From Mucilaginibacter xinganensis (GTDB lineage: Bacteria > Bacteroidota > Bacteroidia > Sphingobacteriales > Sphingobacteriaceae): DNA of 64,000 bases. The DNA lies in the NCBI RefSeq assembly GCF_002257585.1, contig NZ_CP022743.1, positions 5,237,340 to 5,301,339 on the forward strand, written 5' to 3'. Shown here in pieces: positions 36,514 to 45,542 of this stretch. Position numbers and translations under genes: made by a program. The notes beneath the pieces are model-generated. The model did not search any database, was not told the DNA's origin, and saw only the letters and a list, made by a program, of their open reading frames with translations. The number at the start of each line of letters is the position of its first letter. The stretch's first letter is position 1.

Positions 36514-37078
36514 TAATATATTCCGACTTTGCCTTTATAACGGTATTGCTTTCAACCGACTTATAAACCAGGCAATTGGCACCCACAATGACGTTATCGC
36601 CAATGGTTACGCCCTTCAATATGGCTACGTTGCTGCCTATCCAGCAGTTTTTTCCGATAGTAACAGGTGCTGTTTGAAACTGATCCCTTGAAACTTCAAG
36701 TACCTTTTCCTTATAGCCAAATAAATGGTTATGATCGTACAGCTTTACGCCTTCGCCAAACATGGTATTTTCACCGATGCTTATTTTTTCCAGGCAATTT
36801 ATAGAACAATAATTATTGAAAAAAACATTTGACCCTATTGTTAACGCGGCCCCCGGGAACATTAAAATATGACAGTACTTTTTAATGCGCACATGCGACC
36901 CGAACTTAATTGAAAATTTATCTTCAGGCAGGTTGGCAGAAAAATAAGATTCAATGGTAAGCCCTGCCTCAATGGTAATATTGGGATTATGGCGAAAATC
37001 ATAAAGCTTGTTTTGCTCATAAATAGCTTTCAGACTTTCAACCAACTTACCTATAAAACTCTTTACTGCTTGTTTCAA
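36494..37078 (-). CDS. Left-handed beta-helix acyltransferase
   Basis: This 194-residue hexapeptide-repeat protein has IKFGSHVRIKKYCHI, SNVFFNNYCSI, EKISIGENTMFGEGVKLYDHNH (His in loop, catalytic type), GKNCWIGSNVAILKGV and GDNVIVGANCLVYKS. This layout matches maltose/galactoside O-acetyltransferase-like and capsule acetyltransferases using acetyl-CoA. It probably O-acetylates a sugar of the polymer, adding to the WcaF-like and OafA-like enzymes. Confidence 0.87.
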   Translation of the reverse strand: MKQAVKSFIGKLVESLKAIYEQNKLYDFRHNPNITIEAGLTIESYFSANLPEDKFSIKFGSHVRIKKYCHILMFPGAALTIGSNVFFNNYCSINCLEKISIGENTMFGEGVKLYDHNHLFGYKEKVLEVSRDQFQTAPVTIGKNCWIGSNVAILKGVTIGDNVIVGANCLVYKSVESNTVIKAKSEYIIESSQN

Positions 37079-37103
37079 TTCTACGTTATTACCTTTCCTA
37101 AAT

Positions 37104-38021
37104 TTACTTATAGCTTTCGATCAAATGAAATACTATTTTTTTAGATACAGAATTACTGCTTTTTAAAATATTTTTTATCAGGAAAGAAACCAAAAAATGT
37201 CCAGCCCTATTAAAATATTGTGATATCATTTTAAGAGATATAGCATAAAAACCATCTTTAAAGAGGTACCACTTTAACTTATTAACGATAGCCTTTTGAA
37301 CAACTAATTCAGGGTATCTATAGTAAATATCCTGGTACGTATAAAAAATTTGCATATCCATATCGGCATTTTTAACCGTGCTTTGTTCCGGGTGAATGCG
37401 GTAGTAAAACAACCTGTCGGGTATCGATCTGAATTTGCAGTTGCTTATTAATAATTTCAACCATAGGTGATAATCCTCCATGTTTTGAACACTCAGCTCT
37501 TCTATAAAACAGTGTTCTGCTATTAAAGGGGCTCTTTTCATTAAAACAGATAGAATCGGAATCTGATTGTAATTGAGAAAGCATTCAAGGTCGTTTATAT
37601 CCCACCAATCCTTTACCAATACATTATAATCTTTAACTTCATCGTTGTTTATGAAATAGCCCTGGGAAAACAGCAAGTCAATGTTATTTGCACTTGATAA
37701 CTCCTTAATCTGAATCGTTAATTTATCAGGCATCCAAATGTCGTCAGCATCCAAAAAAGCTATATATGGACCTTTGCTATTTTTAATTCCGGTGTTTCTC
37801 GCTTTGCCCTGCCTCCCATTTTCCTGAAAAATGTATTGAATCCTTGAATCTTCGTTGGTGTAAAGTTTCACAATTTCTGCCGTATTGTCTGTTGATCCAT
37901 CATCAACTACAATTAACTCCCAGTTTTTATACGTCTGTGCAACAACTGAGCCTATCGTCTCTTCAATATATTTTCCGGCATTAAAAGCGGGCATTATTAC
38001 AGAAATCAACCCATTATTCAT
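37104..38021 (-). CDS. GT2 glycosyltransferase
   Basis: This protein of 305 residues has ISVIMPAFNAGKYIEETIGS, VDDGSTDNTAEIV, GRQGKARNTGIKNSKG and IAFLDADDIWMPDKL, the DxDD site near residue 90. A start at 38105 is open but would overlap the GT11 gene by 92 bases and adds a non-conserved lead; the ATG at 38021 gives the normal GT2 start and an eight-base overlap, so I chose it. The C-terminus is helical and basic. Confidence 0.9.
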   Translation of the reverse strand: MNNGLISVIMPAFNAGKYIEETIGSVVAQTYKNWELIVVDDGSTDNTAEIVKLYTNEDSRIQYIFQENGRQGKARNTGIKNSKGPYIAFLDADDIWMPDKLTIQIKELSSANNIDLLFSQGYFINNDEVKDYNVLVKDWWDINDLECFLNYNQIPILSVLMKRAPLIAEHCFIEELSVQNMEDYHLWLKLLISNCKFRSIPDRLFYYRIHPEQSTVKNADMDMQIFYTYQDIYYRYPELVVQKAIVNKLKWYLFKDGFYAISLKMISQYFNRAGHFLVSFLIKNILKSSNSVSKKIVFHLIESYK

Positions 38022-38904
38022 TAGGTAATCTGAGCCAATTTGAAGGTACAATATTGCTTGCAACAAAATATTCTGATTTCGTATTAAACCAGTCTTCCGG
38101 CGCAATAACCACCTTTTCTATATCGGGGTTTAGCCATGCTCCCCACCAGCTAAAGCTGCTGTTTGCTATTATATGATGCTTGCACTTGCTCATCAGCGCC
38201 ATATCCTGCCAGCTATCGTTATGCAGGTTGTGCTGCACCAGCACGCCCTTTTCAGTTAAAGGTAACAGGTGCTGCTGAACCCATTCGGAATCGTCCGAAA
38301 AAAAGAAAAATACAGGATCGGCCACCTGTTCTTTTACCAGGGCTATTGCTTTTTGATAATACGTTACCGAACAAGTGCCGTGGAGTTGATTTGTGGTTTT
38401 TGAACTCACGTAATCACCCCGGCGAACATGAACACTTACCGTATTGGCTTGCTGTGCCAGCCCGGCTGCAATTTTTGCTGATTCCTCATTTAATGGCGCC
38501 CGAAACGTTAAAGCCTTCCTTATTGAGGCTGAAACAGGGGCAAAATAAAGTTCACTTTGCCAAAAACCTTCAACGTATGCCGGCTGCTTTACAGCAAAAA
38601 CATCGGGGTTAAAACTCATAGCCTTTTCCCGGTAAATGGTAGTTTTGCCAATTCCCGTTTTATTACAGATGCGTTGCATGAGGCCCGGATTTAAAAACCG
38701 GTTTATCATACCATCGCCGGCTATGTTTACACGTTTGCTGAAAAGATCCAATTGATACGTTCGCGGCGTAAGGCCATGATCGTCCTGTTTAAAAAAGGAA
38801 AGGTCAAAATACAAATGCGTGTTTAATTTTGCTGACAAGGCCAGGCCGAAAGCATATTGAAACATTTGATTTCCCAGGCCGCCTTGTAGTTTAATAAGTA
38901 TCAA
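38014..38904 (-). CDS. GT11 alpha-1,2-fucosyltransferase-like
   Basis: This 296-residue protein begins LIKLQGGLGNQMFQYAFGLAL, the GT11 start. VSVHVRRGDYVSSK near residue 156 is the GDP-fucose motif HxRRxDY, and HHIIANSSFSWWGAWLNP near residue 250 is the conserved C-terminal block. Of the three GT11 genes in the window it is closest in style to standard bacterial FutC-like enzymes. Start is a TTG at 38904; there is no in-frame ATG before the first strand. Confidence 0.93.
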   Translation of the reverse strand: MILIKLQGGLGNQMFQYAFGLALSAKLNTHLYFDLSFFKQDDHGLTPRTYQLDLFSKRVNIAGDGMINRFLNPGLMQRICNKTGIGKTTIYREKAMSFNPDVFAVKQPAYVEGFWQSELYFAPVSASIRKALTFRAPLNEESAKIAAGLAQQANTVSVHVRRGDYVSSKTTNQLHGTCSVTYYQKAIALVKEQVADPVFFFFSDDSEWVQQHLLPLTEKGVLVQHNLHNDSWQDMALMSKCKHHIIANSSFSWWGAWLNPDIEKVVIAPEDWFNTKSEYFVASNIVPSNWLRLPNE

Positions 38905-38915
38905 AAACGTTTGTA

Positions 38916-39710
38916 TTATTTAATGACCCCAATTTTCCTTCCTATCCTTTTCAGTAAAGAATTAGCAGGCTTATTGAATTTTCTGACAATGCCTTTGTAT
39001 TGAGGATAAAACGATTTTGATATATATAACTGATCGCCCTGGATGTCATCCACGCAATTTTTTGCCAAAACAAAGTCATTATCGGTGAGGAATTTATTGA
39101 TATCGCTTACCAGGGGCTGATCTTTATAAAGTTGAATTTTAGCCACCTCAAGCCAGATAACTTTTATAGATTTTATATACTCACCAGCGCCCTGCAAAAC
39201 CATTAGCTCTGCACCCTGTACATCCATGTGGATATACTCTATTTTCTCAATATCATTGCTTTTGCAAAAAGCCGCAATTGTTGTTGTTTCAACCGTTATC
39301 TTCTGGTCGAATTTAATAAACGGCACCATTTCGGTGTGTTTATCGGGCGGCAATAATGAACTGGATTTGTTGCCATACTCCCAATCACTTTCAGCTGCTC
39401 CTTCCGGTCGACCGGCGGATATATAAAATTCTGCGGTACCCTCCGTTATGGATAGCGCTTTATTGAAAAGCCTAACGTTTTTAATGTTGTATTTGGCAAT
39501 ATTGTTTTGAGCCATCTCCACATTCTGCGGAAAAGGTTCAAAAGCGTAAATATCAGATTTAGGAAATAAGCGGGAATATTTAATACTGTCTTCCCCCTCG
39601 CACGCGCCTATCTCAAATATGATTGGTGCATCAAAACCTTCAAATAAAATTTTTAATTCCTTTTCTATCGGAACAGGCTCATTTATATAAGATTCTCTAT
39701 TATAAATCAT
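38916..39710 (-). CDS. FkbM-family methyltransferase
   Basis: This 264-residue protein shows IIFEIGACEGEDSIKYSRLF (SAM loop), YAFEPFPQNVEMAQNNI and IEYIHMDVQGAELMVLQGAG, the D-x-x-G-x-E block of FkbM methyltransferases. It likely methylates a sugar hydroxyl. It follows the Wzt gene after a 68-base gap, the second-longest gap in the cluster. The N-terminus differs from the FkbM gene at 12914-13762. Confidence 0.88.
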   Translation of the reverse strand: MIYNRESYINEPVPIEKELKILFEGFDAPIIFEIGACEGEDSIKYSRLFPKSDIYAFEPFPQNVEMAQNNIAKYNIKNVRLFNKALSITEGTAEFYISAGRPEGAAESDWEYGNKSSSLLPPDKHTEMVPFIKFDQKITVETTTIAAFCKSNDIEKIEYIHMDVQGAELMVLQGAGEYIKSIKVIWLEVAKIQLYKDQPLVSDINKFLTDNDFVLAKNCVDDIQGDQLYISKSFYPQYKGIVRKFNKPANSLLKRIGRKIGVIK

Positions 39711-39778
39711 ATGTTTTGACCAAACACTTTTCTTAAAACCTTTTGACTAAAGATAAGGGATTGACAATTTTATTGGAG

Positions 39779-41059
39779 TTAAAAATCTTCAACTGGAGAG
39801 ATGTTAATAGACATTGGGTTAACAATAAAACCAACATTATTTAGCCTGATAATCGTGTCATCCAATGCCAGATCGGCGGTTGGCGAAATTGTTAGCATAG
39901 CCACATTTTCTACGTAGTGAACAGTTCTTTCGTAATTAGATAAACCCAATATAAGGTTATATGTACCCGGTGTTAGAATGAGATGATTCTCTTTAAAAAC
40001 CACTTCATAGCAACCTTCTGCCAAATCGGAAACAGTACTCCAACTGGTTCTAATATTTATGTCAGTAGCACTGTTAATTCCTAAGCCAGCGATAAAGTGC
40101 TGTGCCCGTTTATTTATTTTAAAAAACACCCTGATTTGCCATGGGCTGCCCACAGGTATTTCCTGGACAATGTTATTATTGATGTCCTCAATTTGCAATT
40201 TAGTAGCATAACCAATATTGTCCCCGTTATCATCAGGTTTGGGAATATCAAAAACGGCCTTTTTAATTTGCGATCTTTGAAGGTACTTGGTTATTATGTT
40301 TTCAGGGGTACCTATGGAGTCAATTTCACCCTGATGAAGAAATATTGTATTCCTACACAGTTTTTGTATTGCCTGCATATTATGGCTGACGAATAATACC
40401 GTTCTACCCTCACCTTGGCTAACATCGCCCATTTTACCCAGGCATTTTTTTTGAAACTCGGCATCGCCAACGGCCAGTACCTCATCTACTATCATGATCT
40501 CGCTTTCAAGGTGTGCCGCCACGGCAAATGCCAAACGTACATACATGCCGGATGAGTATCGTTTTACCGGTGTGTCGATATAACGTTCAACTCCAGAAAA
40601 ATCAACTATCTCGTCAAACTTTCTTTTTATTTCGGCCTTGCGCATTCCTAAAATAGCACCGTTCAGATAAATATTTTCGCGGCCGCTTAATTCCGGATGA
40701 AACCCTGTACCTACTTCCAATAAACTGGCTATGCGCCCTTTTACTTTTACCGAGCCGGTTGTGGGTGCTGTGACCCTGCTTAAAATCTTAAGCAGCGTGC
40801 TTTTGCCCGCACCATTGCGCCCAATTATACCTACTGCGTCACCTTGTTGAATATCAAAGTTTAAATTTTTCAAACTCCAAACAATATTACTTGTGCCCTT
40901 CACCGTCCGGTCATTCACCTCGCCGATTTTTAAAAACGGGTCTTCTTTGCCCCGCAGCCTGGCCCATGAACGCTCCAAATCGCGCGATAATGTACCGGTA
41001 CCGATCTCGCCTAACTGGTAAGCTTTCGACAAGTTCTCTACTTTAATTACTACTGACAT
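39779..41059 (-). CDS. Polysaccharide ABC exporter ATPase with C-terminal substrate-binding domain (Wzt-like)
   Basis: The 426-residue protein has an N-terminal ATPase: Walker A GIIGRNGAGKST near residues 75-86, signature YSSGMYVRLAFAVA near 165, Walker B IMIVDEVLAVGD near 185 and FVSHNM near 224. Residues about 275-426 form a beta-rich Wzt C-terminal-like domain, which in O-antigen exporters recognises the chain end. The ATG at 41059 is chosen over an ATG at 41089 because it sits one base past the permease stop and starts the usual MSVVIKVENLSK lead. It pairs with the permease upstream. Confidence 0.93.
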   Translation of the reverse strand: MSVVIKVENLSKAYQLGEIGTGTLSRDLERSWARLRGKEDPFLKIGEVNDRTVKGTSNIVWSLKNLNFDIQQGDAVGIIGRNGAGKSTLLKILSRVTAPTTGSVKVKGRIASLLEVGTGFHPELSGRENIYLNGAILGMRKAEIKRKFDEIVDFSGVERYIDTPVKRYSSGMYVRLAFAVAAHLESEIMIVDEVLAVGDAEFQKKCLGKMGDVSQGEGRTVLFVSHNMQAIQKLCRNTIFLHQGEIDSIGTPENIITKYLQRSQIKKAVFDIPKPDDNGDNIGYATKLQIEDINNNIVQEIPVGSPWQIRVFFKINKRAQHFIAGLGINSATDINIRTSWSTVSDLAEGCYEVVFKENHLILTPGTYNLILGLSNYERTVHYVENVAMLTISPTADLALDDTIIRLNNVGFIVNPMSINISPVEDF

Positions 41060-41060
41060 A

Positions 41061-41924
41061 TTATACGGTATCGATAAAATTGCGCTCAACCCGGTTAAAA
41101 ACTATGATCCCGATAAGCATTATAAAACAGGTAATAACAGTTGTAATTGCCAGTGATAGCATTGTAAAGGTTCCTTTTCCCAAAAAACCGTATCTGAAAG
41201 CTTCAATAATTGATGTCATGGGATTATACTCAACCATCCACTGGTATTTAGGATACTTAGCCTTTACTGTAGATAGCGGGTAAATAACGGTAGTTAAATA
41301 CATCATTAGTTGCACCCCAAAAGAGATCAGGAAAGTTAAATCCCTGTATTTGGTTGTCATCGCCGAAATAATCATCCCCAGGCCTAATCCCAGCATGGCC
41401 ATTAACAATAACAATACCGGGAACAATAATAAATAGGCATTGGGATGAAAAGTAGCTCCTTTGGCCCAATAAGCACCCATCATGATAATAAACAACAGCA
41501 TTTGAACTGCAAACCTGATTAAATTTGATACCACGATACTTAAAGGAACAATAAGCCGGGGAAAGTAAACTTTGCCAAACAGCCCCGCGTTAGAAACAAA
41601 CACCGATGAGGTTTTTCCCAGGCAGTCTGCAAAATAGTTCCAGGCTGTTATACCCGCCAGGTAAAATAAGGGCTGAGGCAAACCATCTGTCGAAATACTG
41701 GCCAGGTTGCCAAATACAAACGTGTAAATAATGGTAGTGAATAATGGCTGTATAAAAAACCATAAAGGCCCCAAAATGGTTTGCTTATAAAAAGACACAA
41801 AATCGCGCCTAACCAGCAGCACCAATAAATCCCGGTAATGCCAGATGTCTTTAAGCTTTAAATCCAGCATGTTGTTTTCCGGCGTTAGTTCAATATCCCA
41901 CTCTTCCTGCTCTGTATCAATCAT
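41061..41924 (-). CDS. Polysaccharide ABC exporter permease (Wzm-like)
   Basis: This 287-residue protein belongs to the ABC-2 polysaccharide exporter permeases. It has six hydrophobic segments, an N-terminal amphipathic lead (LDLKLKDIWHYRDLLVLLVRRDF) and LGPLWFFIQPLFTTIIYTFVF. The late block LMMYLTTVIYPLSTV and the end EYNPMTSIIEAFRY are strongly conserved in Wzm/TagG proteins. With the ATPase it would move lipid-linked glycan across the inner membrane. Its ATG shares a base with the stop of the GT4 gene (TAATG). Confidence 0.94.
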   Translation of the reverse strand: MIDTEQEEWDIELTPENNMLDLKLKDIWHYRDLLVLLVRRDFVSFYKQTILGPLWFFIQPLFTTIIYTFVFGNLASISTDGLPQPLFYLAGITAWNYFADCLGKTSSVFVSNAGLFGKVYFPRLIVPLSIVVSNLIRFAVQMLLFIIMMGAYWAKGATFHPNAYLLLFPVLLLLMAMLGLGLGMIISAMTTKYRDLTFLISFGVQLMMYLTTVIYPLSTVKAKYPKYQWMVEYNPMTSIIEAFRYGFLGKGTFTMLSLAITTVITCFIMLIGIIVFNRVERNFIDTV

Positions 41925-43039
41925 TAACTAAGTATTTTTTCTAATTTATCCATGTAATCATTTTCATTAAAATGCCTGAGACACTCTTGCTGAAGATCCT
42001 TTCTTTTTTCCTTTGTTAAAGGGTTTTCCAGGTAGTCTGTTATAACGTTTTCCAATGCAGCCACATCGTCGACATCGACTGCAGTGCCCAATTCACCGTT
42101 GCATATAGCATCTGTACTTCCGTCAGCATTACCGCATACAACAGGCAAACCGCAGGCTAAAGCTTCAATAAAAACTATTCCGAACCCTTCCTTTTTACTA
42201 GGCAGAACAAACAAATCAGCCAATAAAAAATGATCTGTAATTTCGTCTTCTTCTATAAAGCCGGTAAGGATAACCTGGTCATTAACAGCTGCCAGTGTTA
42301 TTAATTTCTGAATCCTGATCTCTTCCTTCTGATCATATTTTCCGGAAAGTATATATTTTATCCCCGGGAATTTTATTTTCAAATTGCTTATTGCTTTTAT
42401 TACCTGGTCATGCCCTTTGTACTGTTCAGTTGATGCCAGCCGGGTTAATGTAAATATAACAGGTGTATCCGCTGTAAGGCCATACCGGGTAAGCAGCTCA
42501 GCAGGCTTTTCAAACACGCCCGGTAATTTTATAAAAGAATCAACAGCATTATTTAAAACCTCGCATTTTGCTGCATCCGTACGGTGGCGCACAATCATCT
42601 GCTGCTTTGTGAATTTGCTTACACAAATCACTTTATCGCACTGCTTTAAAAATAAATTTTTCAATACCGACAAGGGCCGCCAAACCTCAATACCGTGTGC
42701 AATAAGCCATACTTTACTGCTGGGGTGCATTATTTTTATCAGCAACCCAATAAGCGCCAGGTTAATATGGCTGATAATAATTATGTCGGGCTTTTTTTTA
42801 AGCATTAAAGTTTTTAAAACAAAATCCGCACGGTTTGCCTTAAACCCTCTAAATTCTTTTCCGGGCAGATACTTTGGCATTAAATCACTATTTGAATCGT
42901 AGGCCGACCATAATTTAAAATCCCAGTTGTTGCGTTCAGCCAGCAGGTGTAAAGAATGCGCAAGCGTACGGGTCATTTTTTGAATGCCTCCGGTGGTACT
43001 AAAGGTTTGTAAGGTATATAAAATAACCTTTTTAGTCAT
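41924..43039 (-). CDS. GT4 glycosyltransferase
   Basis: This 371-residue GT4 enzyme begins KVILYTLQTFSTTGGIQKMTRTLA (the GG acceptor loop). It has PVIFTLTRLASTEQYKGHDQVI as first donor-domain strand and LFVLPSKKEGFGIVFIEALACGLPVV as the E-x7-E donor site. It is the first glycosyltransferase of the cluster in transcription order, following the amidotransferase after 45 bases, and directly precedes the exporter pair. Confidence 0.92.
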   Translation of the reverse strand: MTKKVILYTLQTFSTTGGIQKMTRTLAHSLHLLAERNNWDFKLWSAYDSNSDLMPKYLPGKEFRGFKANRADFVLKTLMLKKKPDIIIISHINLALIGLLIKIMHPSSKVWLIAHGIEVWRPLSVLKNLFLKQCDKVICVSKFTKQQMIVRHRTDAAKCEVLNNAVDSFIKLPGVFEKPAELLTRYGLTADTPVIFTLTRLASTEQYKGHDQVIKAISNLKIKFPGIKYILSGKYDQKEEIRIQKLITLAAVNDQVILTGFIEEDEITDHFLLADLFVLPSKKEGFGIVFIEALACGLPVVCGNADGSTDAICNGELGTAVDVDDVAALENVITDYLENPLTKEKRKDLQQECLRHFNENDYMDKLEKILS

Positions 43040-43084
43040 TCAAACGGATTGTGGTAGTGTTTTTAATTTTATTAAAAATACGCA

Positions 43085-44872
43085 TTAGTTATTGAGCTGA
43101 ACCTGATAAAGCGCGAAAATTTTTGACCAGTGTAAATGTCCTTCTTTAAAACTTCTCACCAGGGTTTGGGCCGGCTTCCCCTTATACCTGTTTAAATTAC
43201 TTATTTCGGGGTGTTTGCTCATCCATTCCTGCAAAGGAAAGGTAAATCCCATTTTAGGCCTGTTCCAAACCTCATCAGGTAAAACACCTTTAAAGCTATC
43301 AATCAACAGCCTTTTTGGCTGCTTTGAATTAAACCTTATTGCAGGTGCTATGCGCTGCACCAGTTGCTGAAAATCCTCGTCCAAAAACGGAACTCTTACT
43401 TCTAACCCATGGCTCATGCTCAAAACATCAGTATCTCTAAGCAATTGATTTTGCATATACAGGTTAGTTTCAAACCAGGCCGCATGTTCTTTGTTATATG
43501 GCCCAAGTTCCGGCATATTGTTTTCGCCGAATAGCACTTCATTTACCTCCCTCACATCCGTATCCAGTATTTGAGCAATATCGTCGGGTACAAATAGGCC
43601 CCGAAGCAAAAGATAGTCGGCCAGGGGATGATCATGCTGTAAAAAAGAAACTTTCCTGTACCTGTCTTCCTTAAAATAATGAGCCGCCCCGAATAATAAC
43701 GCGGGTATTTTACGCAGGTAACCAAGATATTTAATGCGATTAAAAGATGGGTATCCGCCAAACAATTCATCAGCACCCACGCCCGACAACACCGCTTTTA
43801 AACCATCTTCATGCGCATACTTGCTTATAAACCAAGAGTTTATACCATCAGTAGTCGGCATATCCATACTATTTATGATTTGAGGTAAAAAGGTCTCAAA
43901 ATCATGTTGTTGAACAAGATGTGCAAATTTTTCGCCGCTTAACCGGTCAAGAACTATATTTTGATAGGCCCGTTCATCGTAGCTTTTCTCGTTAAAATAA
44001 ATGGAGATAGTTTTTAGATTGCGGTGTTGCTCGTGGACCAGCAGGGATAATAAGCTTGAATCGATACCGCCGCTCAAAAACACCCCAATGGGTGCATCGG
44101 AAATAAGCTGGCGCTCTATGGCCGTTTTAAAGGTATTGTGAATATACTCCTTTGCAACCTCAATGTCTGTTATGTAATTTAAAACGGGCGGAGCCTCTTG
44201 ATAAGGGACAATCTTATAGGTGGCACTGGGGTGATGCCATGATAAATAATGTCCTTTTGCAAGGCTAAATACATTTTTAAGCGTTGTGTACGGTTCCGGA
44301 ATATTGCCCAGAGCTAAAAACCTTATCGCCCAAGCCGGGTCTGCGTCGGTTGCTATGCCGGCAGCTTTAAACGCCTTAATTTCTGACGCAAAGCTCAACC
44401 CATCATTATTGATGTGATAATAAAGCGGTTTTATTCCTGATGTGTCTCTAACCAAATAGGTAGTTGCTTTTTCCACGTCGTACAAGGCAAAGGCAAACAT
44501 CCCCCTGAATTTGGAAAAGGCTGGCGTTCCCCACTGCAGGTATGCGGCTAAAATAACTTCAGTATCTGTATTCGAATAGAACGTTGAACCGGCTTTAACT
44601 AACTGCTCTTTTAATTCAAAAAAGTTATAGATTTCGCCGTTAAAGGTAATCCAGGCCCTTTTCTGAACGTCAGCCATTGGCTGGTGCCCATTTTTACTTA
44701 AGTCAATTATTGCAAGCCGCCGGTGCCCAAATGCCAGCCTGCCCTCTTCGTTTAAAAATATACCCTGGTCGTCAGGGCCCCCATGCCTTAACGCATCGCA
44801 CATTATTCCTACCCTCCCGCTAATTTCACTTGCCGGTAACGTATTTGACACAATACCTGCTATCCTGCACAT
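43085..44872 (-). CDS. Glutamine-hydrolysing asparagine synthase-like amidotransferase (AsnB family)
   Basis: This 595-residue protein starts MCRIAGIVS with the N-terminal nucleophile Cys2 of class II glutaminases. It has FNGEIYNF, the PP-loop GVFLSGGIDSSLL near residues 260-272 and SGVGADELFGGYP near 365, and ends with RVPFLDEDF and NRPKMGFTFP. It uses glutamine and ATP to make an amide. Copies within polysaccharide loci often amidate uronic acids or are exosortase-associated, so a role in glycan modification is as likely as asparagine synthesis. A 145-base non-coding stretch lies ahead of it. Confidence 0.9.
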   Translation of the reverse strand: MCRIAGIVSNTLPASEISGRVGIMCDALRHGGPDDQGIFLNEEGRLAFGHRRLAIIDLSKNGHQPMADVQKRAWITFNGEIYNFFELKEQLVKAGSTFYSNTDTEVILAAYLQWGTPAFSKFRGMFAFALYDVEKATTYLVRDTSGIKPLYYHINNDGLSFASEIKAFKAAGIATDADPAWAIRFLALGNIPEPYTTLKNVFSLAKGHYLSWHHPSATYKIVPYQEAPPVLNYITDIEVAKEYIHNTFKTAIERQLISDAPIGVFLSGGIDSSLLSLLVHEQHRNLKTISIYFNEKSYDERAYQNIVLDRLSGEKFAHLVQQHDFETFLPQIINSMDMPTTDGINSWFISKYAHEDGLKAVLSGVGADELFGGYPSFNRIKYLGYLRKIPALLFGAAHYFKEDRYRKVSFLQHDHPLADYLLLRGLFVPDDIAQILDTDVREVNEVLFGENNMPELGPYNKEHAAWFETNLYMQNQLLRDTDVLSMSHGLEVRVPFLDEDFQQLVQRIAPAIRFNSKQPKRLLIDSFKGVLPDEVWNRPKMGFTFPLQEWMSKHPEISNLNRYKGKPAQTLVRSFKEGHLHWSKIFALYQVQLNN

Positions 44873-45017
44873 AGGTTATAAATATTCATAGCTTCGCCCC
44901 GTAAGTCACATTTAATTATGTAACTTATTATTTATCAAATAATTATATATTTATCCTAACTACTATATTAAGGCCTCAAATTAAACAAAAACAACGTTTA
45001 ATCCGCTTAATATAAAC
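44873..45017 (-). promoter_or_regulatory. AT-rich gap between NusG-like gene and amidotransferase
   Basis: This is the longest non-coding gap inside the 44-kb cluster (145 bases). It contains a perfect 7-bp inverted repeat, ATTATTT/AAATAAT with a 3-base loop (44927-44943). It could be an internal promoter or a leader for the antiterminator encoded just upstream. No exact TAnnTTTG box was found on the minus strand. Confidence 0.35.
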
Positions 45018-45530
45018 CTAAAATCTATCAATCAATGTTGCTGCAACATAAACAATTATGGAGTACCCAAGGCTATCAAGGCGCAGGGCCAGTTGCTTTT
45101 GTGAGCGATAAGATATGATTTCGCCAATGAACCCTTTAAGCGGCCCTGCCTTGATCATGATTTTTTCTCCGGGTTTTAAATCTTCCGCTGTTATCTCCAA
45201 CTCATAAGGGCTTGCCATCAATAATTTAAGCTCATCTATCTGCCTGTCAGGCATAGACGCTATTTTACCCGAAAAATACAAAAAGCGTGCAATCCCTTTT
45301 GTCATTAACACCTCTATCTGTTCCTGTTCTTTTATCCTGACAAATAAATATGATTTAAGAAATGGCTCTTCTGTCCATTTCTTCCTGTCACTCCATTGCT
45401 TTAGTTGTTTATGCAGGGGCAGGTAAGCCTCAATTCCCTTGTCTGACAATGCCTGGTAAGCTTTTTTTTCTGCACGGGGAGATGTATAAACCGGATACCA
45501 TTTACAGGTATCTTTATTTATTAAAGCCAT
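45018..45530 (-). CDS. NusG/RfaH/UpxY-like transcription antiterminator
   Basis: This 170-residue protein has an N-terminal NGN domain (KWYPVYTSPRAEKKAYQAL at residues 11-29, then EAYLPLHKQLKQW and FLKSYLFVRI) and a C-terminal KOW motif (LKPGEKIMIKAGPLKGFIGEI near residues 118-138). Specialised NusG paralogues of this type (UpxY in Bacteroides capsule loci) let RNA polymerase read through long polysaccharide operons. Its place near the front of a 42-gene cluster fits that role exactly. It lies 12 bases from the Wzc-like gene. Confidence 0.92.
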   Translation of the reverse strand: MALINKDTCKWYPVYTSPRAEKKAYQALSDKGIEAYLPLHKQLKQWSDRKKWTEEPFLKSYLFVRIKEQEQIEVLMTKGIARFLYFSGKIASMPDRQIDELKLLMASPYELEITAEDLKPGEKIMIKAGPLKGFIGEIISYRSQKQLALRLDSLGYSIIVYVAATLIDRF

Positions 45531-45542
45531 AAGTTAATCCCA

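Noticed and set aside
38022..38105. Upstream extension of the GT2 at 37104
   Set aside because: Would overlap the GT11 gene by 92 bases and adds residues absent from normal GT2 starts.
41060..41089. Upstream ATG for the Wzt-like gene
   Set aside because: Overlaps the permease end by 29 bases; the ATG at 41059 begins the usual ATPase lead.
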